Assembly: GCA_019353055.1 (NCBI GenBank)
Contig: JABAHL010000016.1
Coordinates: forward strand, 1-60,092
Direction of reading: 5' to 3'
Length of the DNA stretch: 60,092 bases
Origin: Faucicola osloensis_C
GTDB lineage: Bacteria; Pseudomonadota; Gammaproteobacteria; Pseudomonadales; Moraxellaceae
Every line of letters begins with the position of its first letter. Position 1 is the first letter of the stretch. A model generated the notes under the pieces. It was not told the origin of the DNA. It saw only the letters and a list, made by a program, of their open reading frames with translations, and did no database searches. Below are positions 17,267 to 25,414 of the stretch, piece after piece. A program made the translations under genes and the position numbers.

Positions 17267-17937
17267 GGTAGCTCCAATTGCGCTTGGTACAGGCGCTCAG
17301 CAAATCGCCAATCATTTTCATCATCAATATCGACCACGCTGTATTTTGGCAACACATAACCTAGGGCATGATTATGGATTTTATCCTCACAGAGCCATGC
17401 TTCACGACTGCCCCAATAAAACTGGCCTGCGTCAAAATACGCCTGCGGCAAATCTTGGGTTCGGGTGAGTTCATGTTGGCTAAACATGCTCGACACTTCA
17501 CCAGTATCGCTTAATTTCAGTGAGCGTAACACATTGGATTCAAATTCTAAAACCGGAAAACAATACAAACTGTTGGATGACTGCCAGCGCTCAAAACTGT
17601 CGGTTAAATACTGCGGTTTTAAAAAAGGCGTACAGGGGTATAGACAGCAGATATGGCTAGCTTTTGGCACGTGCTGCAGCGTATGGCGAATCACCGCAGC
17701 GGTAGTGGCATAATCATCGGCAAGCGCGGCAGGTCTTTGGCTGACAGTTGCACCATGCTGTTGAGCGATATCGGCAATAGCGCCATCATCGGTTGACACG
17801 ATAATCTGCTCAAACAGTTGGCTGTTTTTTGCCGTTGCAATGGCACGAGCCAGCATGGGTTTGCCACAAAAATCTTTGATGTTTTTGCGGGGAATGCGTT
17901 TACTACCGCCACGCGCAGGGATGATACAGATATTCAT
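17263..17937 (-). CDS. pseF: Pseudaminic acid cytidylyltransferase PseF
   Basis: A 224-residue CMP-nonulosonate synthetase. It activates pseudaminic acid with CTP to CMP-Pse, the donor for the transferase. The nucleotide-binding start IIPARGGSKRIPRKNIKDF (residues 4-22), the FEQIIVSTDDGAIA segment near 43-56, CCLYPCTPFL near 99-108 and the DIDDENDW metal-site region near 205-212 are all as expected for PseF/NeuA-type enzymes. Assignment to Pse rather than neuraminate rests on the surrounding pseB, pseC, pseGH and pseI genes. Its ATG overlaps the pseC stop by one base (TAATG). Confidence 0.92.
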   Translation of the reverse strand: MNICIIPARGGSKRIPRKNIKDFCGKPMLARAIATAKNSQLFEQIIVSTDDGAIADIAQQHGATVSQRPAALADDYATTAAVIRHTLQHVPKASHICCLYPCTPFLKPQYLTDSFERWQSSNSLYCFPVLEFESNVLRSLKLSDTGEVSSMFSQHELTRTQDLPQAYFDAGQFYWGSREAWLCEDKIHNHALGYVLPKYSVVDIDDENDWRFAERLYQAQLELP

Positions 17938-19142
17938 TATGCGAATGCCTGAGCCAACGCTATTTTTAAGGCATCGACCACTTGCGCTTGCGAGGCTTCG
18001 CTTAAGTCATAATACAATGGCAAACTAATCGCTTGGGCATAGTAGCGCTCGGCATGGGGAAAATCGCCTTGTTTAAAGCCCAACTTGGCATAATACGGCT
18101 GGGTATGCACTGGGATATAATGCACATTCACCCCGATATGTTGCGCCCGCAAACTGTCAAACACTTGCTTACGCGTTTTGCCACTGTCTGCTGTCAGTTG
18201 AATGGGATATAAATGAAACCCTGAATAATTAGCAGGATTGCGATAAGGCAACATAATCGGCAAATCTGTTAATAATTCATCATAACGCTTGCCAAGCTGA
18301 TGACGGCGAGTGACAAAGTCATCCAAATAGTTCATTTGACTCACCCCCAATGCCCCTTGCAATTCGGTCATGCGATAGTTAAAGCCCAAATCAATTTGCT
18401 GATAATACCAACCACCGTCAGGCTCATCGGTCATTAGATTGGCATCACGGGTGATACCATGACTACGCAGTAACTGCATTTTTTGAGCCAACACTGGGTC
18501 ATTCGTTGTTGCCAGTCCACCTTCTGCAGTGGTAATGATTTTGACAGGGTGAAAGCTAAACACGGTAATGTCGCTAAACTCACAATTGCCGATTGGTTGC
18601 TTGTGGTATTTGCCACCAATGGCATGGGAGGCGTCCTCAATCACCTTAAAGCCATATTGCTGTGATAGCGCATGAATGGCCGCCATATCACAGGGTTCAC
18701 CGGTGAAATGTACGGGAATGACTATTTTTGGCAAGCGGTTTTCAGCATTGGCAAGCTGTAACTTTTCTTTCAAGGCGTTGATAGACATATTGAGTGTTAG
18801 CGGATCAATATCCACAAAATCAATTTTAGCACCACAGTACAATCCACAGTTGGCAGATGCGGTAAAGGTAATCGGCGTCGTCCACAGCCAGTCGTCTTTG
18901 CCCTTTTCACCTTGACCAAGCCCCAATGCCAAACAAGCAATATGTAGTGCTGAGGTGGCACTATTCACCGCCACGCCAAACTTTGCTCCCGTATAGGTAG
19001 CGACGCGTTCTTCAAACGCCGGTACTTGACTACCTTGGGTCAAAAAATCAGACTGTAGCACAGCGACCACGGCATCAATATCAGTTTGGGTGATATGCTG
19101 ACGACCATAAGGGATAAATTGATTTGCCATAATATTTGCCAT
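17937..19142 (-). CDS. pseC: UDP-4-amino-4,6-dideoxy-L-AltNAc aminotransferase PseC
   Basis: PseC is a PLP aminotransferase of the DegT/DnrJ/EryC1 family that aminates C4 of UDP-2-acetamido-2,6-dideoxy-L-arabino-hexos-4-ulose. The 401-residue protein has IPYGRQHITQTDIDAV at the start, SATSALHIACLALGLG near 61-76, the PLP aspartate in VIEDASHAIGGKY near 170, and the Schiff-base lysine in FHPVKIITTAEGG near 200. Start choice is ambiguous: ATG 19142 or ATG 19130, duplicated by a 12-bp repeat; neither has a clear ribosome site. A run of eight C (coding strand) lies 14 bases upstream of the first ATG. Confidence 0.93.
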   Translation of the reverse strand: MANIMANQFIPYGRQHITQTDIDAVVAVLQSDFLTQGSQVPAFEERVATYTGAKFGVAVNSATSALHIACLALGLGQGEKGKDDWLWTTPITFTASANCGLYCGAKIDFVDIDPLTLNMSINALKEKLQLANAENRLPKIVIPVHFTGEPCDMAAIHALSQQYGFKVIEDASHAIGGKYHKQPIGNCEFSDITVFSFHPVKIITTAEGGLATTNDPVLAQKMQLLRSHGITRDANLMTDEPDGGWYYQQIDLGFNYRMTELQGALGVSQMNYLDDFVTRRHQLGKRYDELLTDLPIMLPYRNPANYSGFHLYPIQLTADSGKTRKQVFDSLRAQHIGVNVHYIPVHTQPYYAKLGFKQGDFPHAERYYAQAISLPLYYDLSEASQAQVVDALKIALAQAFA

Positions 19143-19153
19143 AATATTTGCCC
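19119..19153 (-). repeat. 12-bp duplication of the pseC start codon region
   Basis: On the coding strand the unit ATGGCAAATATT (19142-19131) is followed by ATGGCAAATCAA (19130-19119) and preceded by GGGCAAATATT, giving about 2.7 copies and two in-frame ATG codons. Confidence 0.85.
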
Positions 19154-19155
19154 AA

Positions 19156-19163
19156 GGGGGGGG
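19156..19163 (-). repeat. C8 homopolymer upstream of pseC
   Basis: Eight G on the + strand, hence C8 on the coding strand, lie between pseB and pseC, ending 13 bases before the pseC ATG. Length changes here would alter the spacing upstream of pseC. The 70-base gap also holds a repeated ACAAACCCACT element. Confidence 0.8.
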
Positions 19164-19212
19164 TTATTGAGTGGGTTTGTTAACAAGTGGGTTTGTGCTC
19201 AAGGGTTAGCGA

Positions 19213-20211
19213 TTAAATTTTACCAATTTTTGCTTTGTTGGTTTCAATCCATTCTTGTAGTTGTTCAGTCGTCATCCACTCACTGTTATTATCACTCGCG
19301 TACACGAAGCCTTCTGGCACTTTAACACCATCTTTGATACGCTCAGGCGTTTCATCCCAGCCATTAATCGCAGGCAAGATTTTAAAATGCTCGGGATATT
19401 CGTAGGTGTGAAAAGAATCTTCGGCACTAATCATTTGCTCATGTAATTTTTCGCCAGGACGAATACCAATGATTTTTTGCTCGGCAGTGGCAGAAACGGC
19501 GGTTGCCACATCTGGCATGGTCATGGAGGGAATTTTTTTGACATAAATTTCGCCGCCCACCATGTCTTCAAATGCATGCCAAACCAGCTCCACGCCTTGC
19601 TCAAGCGAAATCATAAAACGGGTCATACGCGGGTCTGTGATGGTCAGCACACCACTGTCTTTAATGGATAGAAAATACGGAATCACCGAGCCACGACTCC
19701 CCATGACATTGCCATAACGTACCACCGAAAAGCGTGTGCCATGCTCCCCTGAATAGGCGTTGCCTGCGACAAACAGTTTGTCCGACGCCAATTTGGTCGC
19801 GCCATACAGATTCACGGGACTAGATGCTTTGTCAGTCGATAAGGCAACGACTTTTTTCACCCCTTTATCGATACAGGCATCAATTAAATTCATTGCCCCG
19901 TTGATATTGGTTTTGACACATTCAAATGGATTATATTCGGCAGTGGGCACGATTTTGGTTGCTGCCGCATGCACCACATAATCTACACCATCAAGCGCGC
20001 GATATAGACGGTCTTTATCACGCACATCACCGATAAAAAAACGTACCCGCGGGTCGCCTTGGTACAGTTTTGCCATTTCCCACTGTTTCATCTCATCACG
20101 CGACAGGATAATCAATTTTTTGGGATTGTATTTTTCAAGCGTCATCGGCACAAAGGTATGCCCAAATGAGCCTGTCCCGCCTGTCACTAGAATGGTTGAA
20201 TTGGTTAACAT
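19213..20211 (-). CDS. pseB: UDP-GlcNAc 4,6-dehydratase (inverting) PseB
   Basis: PseB is the committed enzyme of pseudaminic acid synthesis: it dehydrates UDP-GlcNAc and inverts C5. The 332-residue short-chain dehydrogenase starts with ILVTGGTGSFGHTFV (NADP-binding glycine motif, residues 7-21), followed by LIILSRDEMKQWEM, typical of the PseB/FlaA1 group. DYVVHAAATKIVPTAEYNP lies near 77-95 and the active-site segment STDKASSPVNLYGATK near 125-140 includes the Tyr-x3-Lys pair. Length is standard. It follows the phosphoglycosyltransferase gene by 39 bases. Confidence 0.95.
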   Translation of the reverse strand: MLTNSTILVTGGTGSFGHTFVPMTLEKYNPKKLIILSRDEMKQWEMAKLYQGDPRVRFFIGDVRDKDRLYRALDGVDYVVHAAATKIVPTAEYNPFECVKTNINGAMNLIDACIDKGVKKVVALSTDKASSPVNLYGATKLASDKLFVAGNAYSGEHGTRFSVVRYGNVMGSRGSVIPYFLSIKDSGVLTITDPRMTRFMISLEQGVELVWHAFEDMVGGEIYVKKIPSMTMPDVATAVSATAEQKIIGIRPGEKLHEQMISAEDSFHTYEYPEHFKILPAINGWDETPERIKDGVKVPEGFVYASDNNSEWMTTEQLQEWIETNKAKIGKI

Positions 20212-20250
20212 AGTGCACTACCTATTATGGCTAAAGTTATTTGTCGCAGT

Positions 20251-21516
20251 TTATCTAGCCCCAAAACCTGTCAGCATGGTTTGAATGGTTTTGAGCACAA
20301 TCAAGATATCTAATGCAAAAGAAATATGTTTAATATAATAAAAATCGTACTGTACCTTAAGCGCTGTCTCATCGGTATCACTGGCATAGCCTTGTGTGAC
20401 CTGCGCCCATCCAGAAATACCGGGTTTGACGATATGGCGATAATTATAAAAAGGGATGGTTTTTTCAAAGGTTTTGACAAAACTCAGCTGTTCGGGTCTC
20501 GGTCCAATCAGGCTCATATCGCCTTTGAGCACATTTAAAAATTGCGGCAATTCATCGATACGGGTTTTGCGAATAAATTTACCGACTTTAGTCACACGCG
20601 GGTCATTTTGTTGCGCCAGTTTTGCCCCGTTTTTTTCTGAGTCAAAGCGCATACTGCGAAATTTATAAATTTTAAACAGTTTGCCGCCTTGCCCGACCCG
20701 CTCTTGGACAAATATAGCCTTACCCGGACTCTCCAATCGTATCGCAATGACAGTTATCAGCGCAATCAGCAATACAAAAGGCGAGACCAATAAAATCGCT
20801 AGTATATCAATCAGTTGTTTAAACCTTAAATAGGTCTGCGATGGCAGCAGCGAGCCCAACTCGTTTTCATACAAATGATGAATCGGCAGACGACCGGTCA
20901 AAGACTCATACACTTGGCGGTTATTATACACCGGTCTGCCCTGTAACGTTTGCTCGGTTAAAAATCGCTGCCAGTCTTCATCGAGCGCAGGCGATGACAG
21001 GTCTGCTACGATCGCTTGCACTTTTTTGGATTGTATGGCATCCAAGTGCGGTTTTTCAAGACGCAGCCAACGGATTTGAAAAATCGCTTCAAAGTTCTGA
21101 CAATGCCCCAGTGGAATATACGCCATATAAGGTTGGTGCGCTTTTTGCTCAAGTAAAAATGATAAAAAGAAAAACACTGCCCCGATAACACCCGACAAGC
21201 CAAAATAATATAGCGAATACGGCAACCGAAAAACGATAATCACCATGCCTAACAGCATCATCACCAACAATAAGGTTGGTAACACAAAACTGATGGAGCG
21301 TTGACCTGGAAACTCGGTGAGTTTGCGCAGACCCAGGGTGACGAGCAACACACCCAAGGTGGCTAACACCATACTGTTAAATTCAGTAATCAGCCAGCGC
21401 CCCTGCAAAAAGCGCATTCGCCACATCAGCAACGCCGGCAACACCACCACAATCAACCATCCCACGATGAGGCGGAACGCGATATTTTGCCATGCTAAAA
21501 AAATTACCCGCTGCAT
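20251..21516 (-). CDS. Initiating polyprenyl-phosphate sugar transferase (WbaP/WcaJ type)
   Basis: A 421-residue polyisoprenyl-phosphate hexose/N-acetylhexosamine-1-phosphate transferase. It would load the first sugar-phosphate onto undecaprenyl phosphate. Four N-terminal hydrophobic segments (about residues 10-130) and a cytoplasmic domain precede the catalytic bacterial sugar transferase domain (PF02397, about 230-421), with a re-entrant helix near 240-260, VQERVGQGGKLFKIYKFRSM near 274-293, RVTKVGKFIRKTRIDELPQ near 314-332, and LSLIGPRPE-like SLIGPRPEQLSF near 342. First sugar unknown. Its ATG overlaps the stop of the ligase gene by one base. Confidence 0.9.
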   Translation of the reverse strand: MQRVIFLAWQNIAFRLIVGWLIVVVLPALLMWRMRFLQGRWLITEFNSMVLATLGVLLVTLGLRKLTEFPGQRSISFVLPTLLLVMMLLGMVIIVFRLPYSLYYFGLSGVIGAVFFFLSFLLEQKAHQPYMAYIPLGHCQNFEAIFQIRWLRLEKPHLDAIQSKKVQAIVADLSSPALDEDWQRFLTEQTLQGRPVYNNRQVYESLTGRLPIHHLYENELGSLLPSQTYLRFKQLIDILAILLVSPFVLLIALITVIAIRLESPGKAIFVQERVGQGGKLFKIYKFRSMRFDSEKNGAKLAQQNDPRVTKVGKFIRKTRIDELPQFLNVLKGDMSLIGPRPEQLSFVKTFEKTIPFYNYRHIVKPGISGWAQVTQGYASDTDETALKVQYDFYYIKHISFALDILIVLKTIQTMLTGFGAR

Positions 21517-23315
21517 TATGGTTTAAGTCCTGTTTTTTCAGGATTGGCGTCACGCCATTGTTGAAACTCACGGTATAAAGCTGCAAAGGTCGCAGGATCT
21601 TGTTTGGCAAGGTTGCCCAAGTCGGTCTCGACATTGTCACAATCCGACAAATTTTTTACCATGACACAAGCCGCTTTGATATGGGTTAATGCCGCTTGCT
21701 GGTCACCTTTATAGGCTAACAACTGTGCATAAGCTAATATATTATACTGGGAAGAATCGGTATTTAGCACCTCTTCAAAGATTTCTTCTTTTACCCTTGC
21801 TTGATGGCGATTAATCGGCACTTGCATGGCAAGGATGCGGTCATGATACGCGCTAAAGCCAAACACCTCATTTTGGTAGTCAATGGCTTTGTCTTGGTTT
21901 AGATGATTGGTGTGCTTGATAAAGCGATTATAATCCAAATAATTAAGATGAAAATATTGCCAAATATAGTAGCCTGATAGCATCGCCAAACCAAGCATGA
22001 CCACAGACATGGCTTTTGTGAGTTTGCTTTGCCACACCAGCTGCCAGTTGCGCTGTTCAATCAATGCCAAAAACAAGGCAAACACCGCGAGATAACGAAA
22101 ATACCATAACGGGTATTCTACACTGGCATACAAGATACTGGCGATGACAAATGCCAGTGCAATCGCGCTTTCGCTGCTATGGCGCAGATGAATCGCCCGC
22201 ACCAGCACCCAGACAATCGGCACAAAGCACAACGCCCCTAATACACCTAGCTCCGCCAAAATCATGGTGGCAAAATTATGCGAATGGTCGGCAATCTCTG
22301 GCCATTTAAAATATTGGGCATAATCAACGCTTGCGCCCATGTAGTTGTTCCAGCCGACCCCGGTGAGCACATGGTCATGAAATATCATCATGGCGCGTTC
22401 GCTCATCGCCGAGCGGTTCCCCTGCCCGCCCGCCATACGGCTCACCGCGCCAAGCTGATTGGCGCTGCTATAATTACTAATCCAGCTTGCGCCCATATAA
22501 TACAGCACAAATACAATAAGACCAAAAACGCTAGCCGATAATTTGCTTTTCCACGCTATCGGCTGGGTCAAAAAGAAAATGGGAATCACCGCCAGCATCA
22601 TCACCAGTCCCGCCCGACTTTGTGTCAAGGCAAGCCCGATGGTAAATATCACAAACAATACCATCAAGCCAAACCGCGCATATTGTCGGTATCGACCAAT
22701 CAGCCACTGCGGCGCATTTAACCTTTCTTGAAAAGACTGCTGCAGTTGATAAATCACCCCACACAGTGCGAACACAAACGCATAGCCTGCGTGATTGGCT
22801 TGTCCAAAGTTGCCATCATAGCGTCCGCCATTGGCGTTACCACGGGCAATCACCCAACCTTTATAATCAATCTGATAGCCGCTCATCTGCATCATTTGAA
22901 TCATAAAGGTGATGATTGCCATGAGATACACCGCAATAAACAGGCGGTTTAATAAATTCGCTTTATTTTCAATATTACTGCCTATCAACGCAGTGAAGGC
23001 AACGACCAGCAAGCTTATCACCGGAAAGATTAACGCATCAGGGTAAGCGATATGATTAAATAATGGCTGACATACAAGCAATAGCGCTAGCAGCAACCAA
23101 GTGAGCACAGATTTGCTAAACTTTGTAATCGGGTTTTGCCAAAAAAAAGCCGCAATTGCCAAACTCACAAACCCAAATGCGGTGGCATTGACGACAAAAT
23201 CTCTACCGAGTGGCGAGTGCCAAGGCATGAGGTACGTCAAAATGGCTAACCCCATGAATAGGGTAAACAGACGAATATCTTGATTGAGGGTTTGAGGTGG
23301 CGTAGATGACAGCAT
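21516..23315 (-). CDS. pglL: PglL/TfpO-type O-oligosaccharyltransferase (O-antigen ligase family)
   Basis: A 599-residue polytopic membrane protein with about a dozen hydrophobic segments and a periplasmic C-terminal domain (about 430-599) as in Wzy_C/PglL proteins. These enzymes transfer lipid-linked glycans to Ser/Thr of periplasmic proteins, in some bacteria specifically to pilin. The conserved loop is present as DHSHNFATMILAELG near residue 337, and the RSAMSERAMMIFHDHVLTGVGWNNY-type region precedes it. The C-terminal half fits the Wzy_C_2 (DUF3366) part of PglL rather than WaaL. Its position between pilA and the glycan genes argues for pilin glycosylation. Enzyme class is clear; acceptor is inferred. 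Confidence 0.87.
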   Translation of the reverse strand: MLSSTPPQTLNQDIRLFTLFMGLAILTYLMPWHSPLGRDFVVNATAFGFVSLAIAAFFWQNPITKFSKSVLTWLLLALLLVCQPLFNHIAYPDALIFPVISLLVVAFTALIGSNIENKANLLNRLFIAVYLMAIITFMIQMMQMSGYQIDYKGWVIARGNANGGRYDGNFGQANHAGYAFVFALCGVIYQLQQSFQERLNAPQWLIGRYRQYARFGLMVLFVIFTIGLALTQSRAGLVMMLAVIPIFFLTQPIAWKSKLSASVFGLIVFVLYYMGASWISNYSSANQLGAVSRMAGGQGNRSAMSERAMMIFHDHVLTGVGWNNYMGASVDYAQYFKWPEIADHSHNFATMILAELGVLGALCFVPIVWVLVRAIHLRHSSESAIALAFVIASILYASVEYPLWYFRYLAVFALFLALIEQRNWQLVWQSKLTKAMSVVMLGLAMLSGYYIWQYFHLNYLDYNRFIKHTNHLNQDKAIDYQNEVFGFSAYHDRILAMQVPINRHQARVKEEIFEEVLNTDSSQYNILAYAQLLAYKGDQQAALTHIKAACVMVKNLSDCDNVETDLGNLAKQDPATFAALYREFQQWRDANPEKTGLKP

Positions 23316-23340
23316 AGGATTTTCGTATGGGTTAAACGCA

Positions 23341-23374
23341 AAAATGCTAAACGAGGTAGTTTAGCATTTTTTTT
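23341..23374 (-). terminator. Bidirectional terminator between pilA and pglL
   Basis: A perfect 12-base-pair stem (23341-23352 with 23359-23370) and six-base loop. Reading leftward from pilA, the second arm ends in TTTT and continues TGCGTTT; rightward it ends in TTTTTTTT. It probably ends the pilA transcript, leaving the glycan operon to its own promoter or read-through. Confidence 0.8.
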
Positions 23375-23447
23375 GCTTGTAAATACAGCAATTCAAGGAA
23401 TCATATCAATCCTATTTGAATATAAAAAGGTATGAAAGATATTTGAA

Positions 23448-23975
23448 TTAAAGTTCAGATGTTGGAGCTACGTTACAAGTATTAGGGCGTACCGCATCGA
23501 TTAAATCTGATTTACAACTCCAGGTACCATTATTTGGGTTATAAATGAAAGAAACTTTTTTTCCCGCAATTTTATCATTTAAGCCTTGTCCAGCAGCTTT
23601 AAAAGTAGCAGTCAATTTACATTCACTACCATCAGCTTTTGGTGTGCCAGTAATGCCCTGAACATATTTACCACTTAAAGTAAATCCATTTTCTTCAGCT
23701 AATGCTCCTGCTGGTTTTGCAGATGTCGTGACAACTCCTTGATCATTTTTCACTTCCGCAACCGCTGCATCTGTACTACATGCCGTTGCTATACCTGCAG
23801 TAGAAGAAATATCTACAATACGAGTTTTCAATCCACCTAATAAGGTAATAGCTTCTGCTGCTTGCGCTCGAGCTGTATAATTTTGATAAGCAGGCAATGC
23901 AATCGCCGCTAAAATACCAATGATAGCGACAACAATCATTAATTCAATTAGGGTAAAACCTTTTTGAGCGTTCAT
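23448..23975 (-). CDS. pilA: Major type IV pilin PilA
   Basis: A 175-residue type IVa prepilin. The short leader MNAQKG is followed by FTLIELMIVVAIIGILAAIALPAYQ, with cleavage by PilD between Gly6 and Phe7, Glu5 of the mature protein, and N-methylation. The mature part is a long N-terminal helix and a C-terminal globular domain with four Cys, the last pair forming the disulfide loop (CKSDL...PNTC). The C-terminus ends in NVAPTSEL, with Thr-Ser near the tip; in Pseudomonas 1244 and Acinetobacter pilins the C-terminal Ser is glycosylated by TfpO, so this is a candidate site. AGGAG lies 6 bases before the ATG. It has a sigma-54 promoter upstream. Confidence 0.95.
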   Translation of the reverse strand: MNAQKGFTLIELMIVVAIIGILAAIALPAYQNYTARAQAAEAITLLGGLKTRIVDISSTAGIATACSTDAAVAEVKNDQGVVTTSAKPAGALAEENGFTLSGKYVQGITGTPKADGSECKLTATFKAAGQGLNDKIAGKKVSFIYNPNNGTWSCKSDLIDAVRPNTCNVAPTSEL

Positions 23976-24355
23976 AATGAACTCCTATTTTTGAGTGTAT
24001 AAAATGGATAACCTAATCATATAGTCAGTTATATAGCAAGCTATCCAAGTAATTGAGTCAATTTGCAAAGTTTTGATAACAATTACTTTGCGTTACTAAT
24101 AGAATCACTGCAGTTTGTGTGCCAATTTAATTTTTCAGCCAAATTAACACTAATACGCCTTCTACTTGGCGACTAATTTAAAAATCATTTAGGATTTCAA
24201 GGATTATCTAAGCGCAAAGTTTTTTAAACAGCCCATTTTATTCATCTATCCGTATGTTATTGTCAAAGATATGACAATATTTGTCATTATTTTATATCAC
24301 CCAACATGAATGTTTTCTATACTGCCAAAAATTGTTAATTGCCTACTGTGATAAG
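23976..24355. other. pilA upstream region
   Basis: The 380-base gap between pilE and pilA holds a sigma-54 promoter at 24109-24124 and a ~125-base leader. The stretch beyond it (24125-24355), AT-rich with several TGTC-like words, would house the PilR activator sites. No coding sequence seen. Confidence 0.6.
24109..24124 (-). promoter_or_regulatory. Sigma-54 promoter for pilA
   Basis: On the coding strand the sequence reads TGGCACACAAACTGCA. This matches the sigma-54 consensus TGGCACG-N4-TTGCA: the -24 GG and -12 GC are exactly spaced, with differences only at single flanking positions. Transcription would start near 24098, about 120 bases before the pilA ATG. Pilin genes of this type are usually driven by RpoN with PilS/PilR. 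Confidence 0.82.
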
Positions 24356-24772
24356 CTAGTTATTCCACTCTTGACCCATACCACATGAGGTATCTCGGCA
24401 TTTAACTCCTTGCGCGTTTAGCGTGAGCGTACCATCATTTGCCATCTGCGATGAGCTAACTGGTGTGGCTGTAATTGTCCAACGTTCAGTGAGGGGGGTG
24501 GGTGCTAGGGTGATGGTATATAATGCTGTACCACTTCTAGGGAAACTCCCATCTAATCCCGTGCCTGCGTTTGTGTAACTGCCTTGGGCAAGTTTACGCG
24601 ATTCAATTTGCGAGGCGATATTTTGCATCTCAGTCATCATATCCGTGCGTTTGGTCTTAATGACGTAGCGCTGATAGCTTGGATACGCAATCGCCGCCAG
24701 CACGCCAATAATAGCCACCACTATCATGAGTTCGATTAGGGTAAAGCCTTGTTGTTTCAGATTTTTTGTCAT
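24356..24772 (-). CDS. pilE: Minor pilin PilE-like
   Basis: A 138-residue type IV pilin-like protein. A nine-residue leader (MTKNLKQQG) is followed by FTLIELMIVVAIIGVLAAIAYPSYQ, the N-methylated transmembrane helix. The rest is a compact globular domain of PilE type (TIGR/PF16732 type IV minor pilin ComP/PilE), with a ...CRDTSCGMGQEW end carrying a close pair of Cys. Ribosome site AAAGG precedes the ATG. It is the last gene of the minor-pilin operon and sits just before pilA. Minor pilins prime assembly at the pilus tip. Confidence 0.85.
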   Translation of the reverse strand: MTKNLKQQGFTLIELMIVVAIIGVLAAIAYPSYQRYVIKTKRTDMMTEMQNIASQIESRKLAQGSYTNAGTGLDGSFPRSGTALYTITLAPTPLTERWTITATPVSSSQMANDGTLTLNAQGVKCRDTSCGMGQEWNN

Positions 24773-24789
24773 GCCTTTCTCATCTTAAT

Positions 24790-25401
24790 TTACCAGTTGC
24801 TAGATGATGTACCACAACTATGCCCACTTGCTATAGTAGCTACCGTCAACGTGGTATCAGTGGTACTACAAGCCACACCCCGATTATCCAAATAAATTTT
24901 TGCTGCACCTGTCAAACTGCTATTAGGTTCAGCTGTCATCGCCCAACCCCTACCCAATGCAGGCTGGGCAATATTTGGGTTTGTAGTACTAACTGTCGGT
25001 ATTAGTGATAGCGTGGTATCAGTATAATCCATCAAAGTAATTTTATACCTAAAACTTGTACTGGTTGACCCTTGAGGTACATACAGAAGATTGTTATTAG
25101 CATCATAGCAATTGGTCATAGAGGAGGTGCTACATCTTGACGGATAAAATCCTCGATATGAAAGACCACTGGCACGCCATTTTTCTAGTTCGACAGCTAA
25201 TGTTTTCATTTGTGCCTTAGCTTGACTTTCGGCATTTTTTATTACATAGTACTGATAGCTTGGAATGGCTATCGCCGCTAAAATAGCAATCATAGCCACT
25301 GTGACCATCAATTCAATTAGGGTAAACCCAAGTGCAAGTGATGGACTGTGGATATATCGTCTATCGCCGCTCAATACTATTGGATGCTCGAAGGAATACA
25401 C
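24790..25401 (-). CDS. Second PilE-like minor pilin with long leader
   Basis: A 203-residue prepilin-like protein starting with GTG at 25401, chosen because AAAGGA lies 6 bases upstream. The leader is unusually long for this class (about 25 residues, ending SLALG) before FTLIELMVTVAMIAILAAIAIPSYQ. The globular domain has four Cys in two pairs and the PilE-family region (FRYKITLMDYTDTTLSL near 120-135). Seventeen bases separate it from pilE, 13 from pilY1, so it is co-transcribed. It is probably a duplicated tip or minor pilin. A shorter product from a downstream start would lose the leader. Confidence 0.8.
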   Translation of the reverse strand: MYSFEHPIVLSGDRRYIHSPSLALGFTLIELMVTVAMIAILAAIAIPSYQYYVIKNAESQAKAQMKTLAVELEKWRASGLSYRGFYPSRCSTSSMTNCYDANNNLLYVPQGSTSTSFRYKITLMDYTDTTLSLIPTVSTTNPNIAQPALGRGWAMTAEPNSSLTGAAKIYLDNRGVACSTTDTTLTVATIASGHSCGTSSSNW

Positions 25402-25414
25402 AGTTAATCCTTTT

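Noticed and set aside
13235..23315. Reading the locus as a sialic (neuraminic) or legionaminic acid cluster
   Set aside because: PseB/PseC/PseG/PseH-type genes and PseI motifs point to pseudaminic acid; no NeuC-type epimerase or LegB/LegC-type set is present.
10602..23315. Reading the locus as a full capsule or O-antigen cluster
   Set aside because: No wza-wzb-wzc, wzy or lipopolysaccharide ligase genes are visible, and the ligase is of PglL type; an external capsule locus cannot be excluded.
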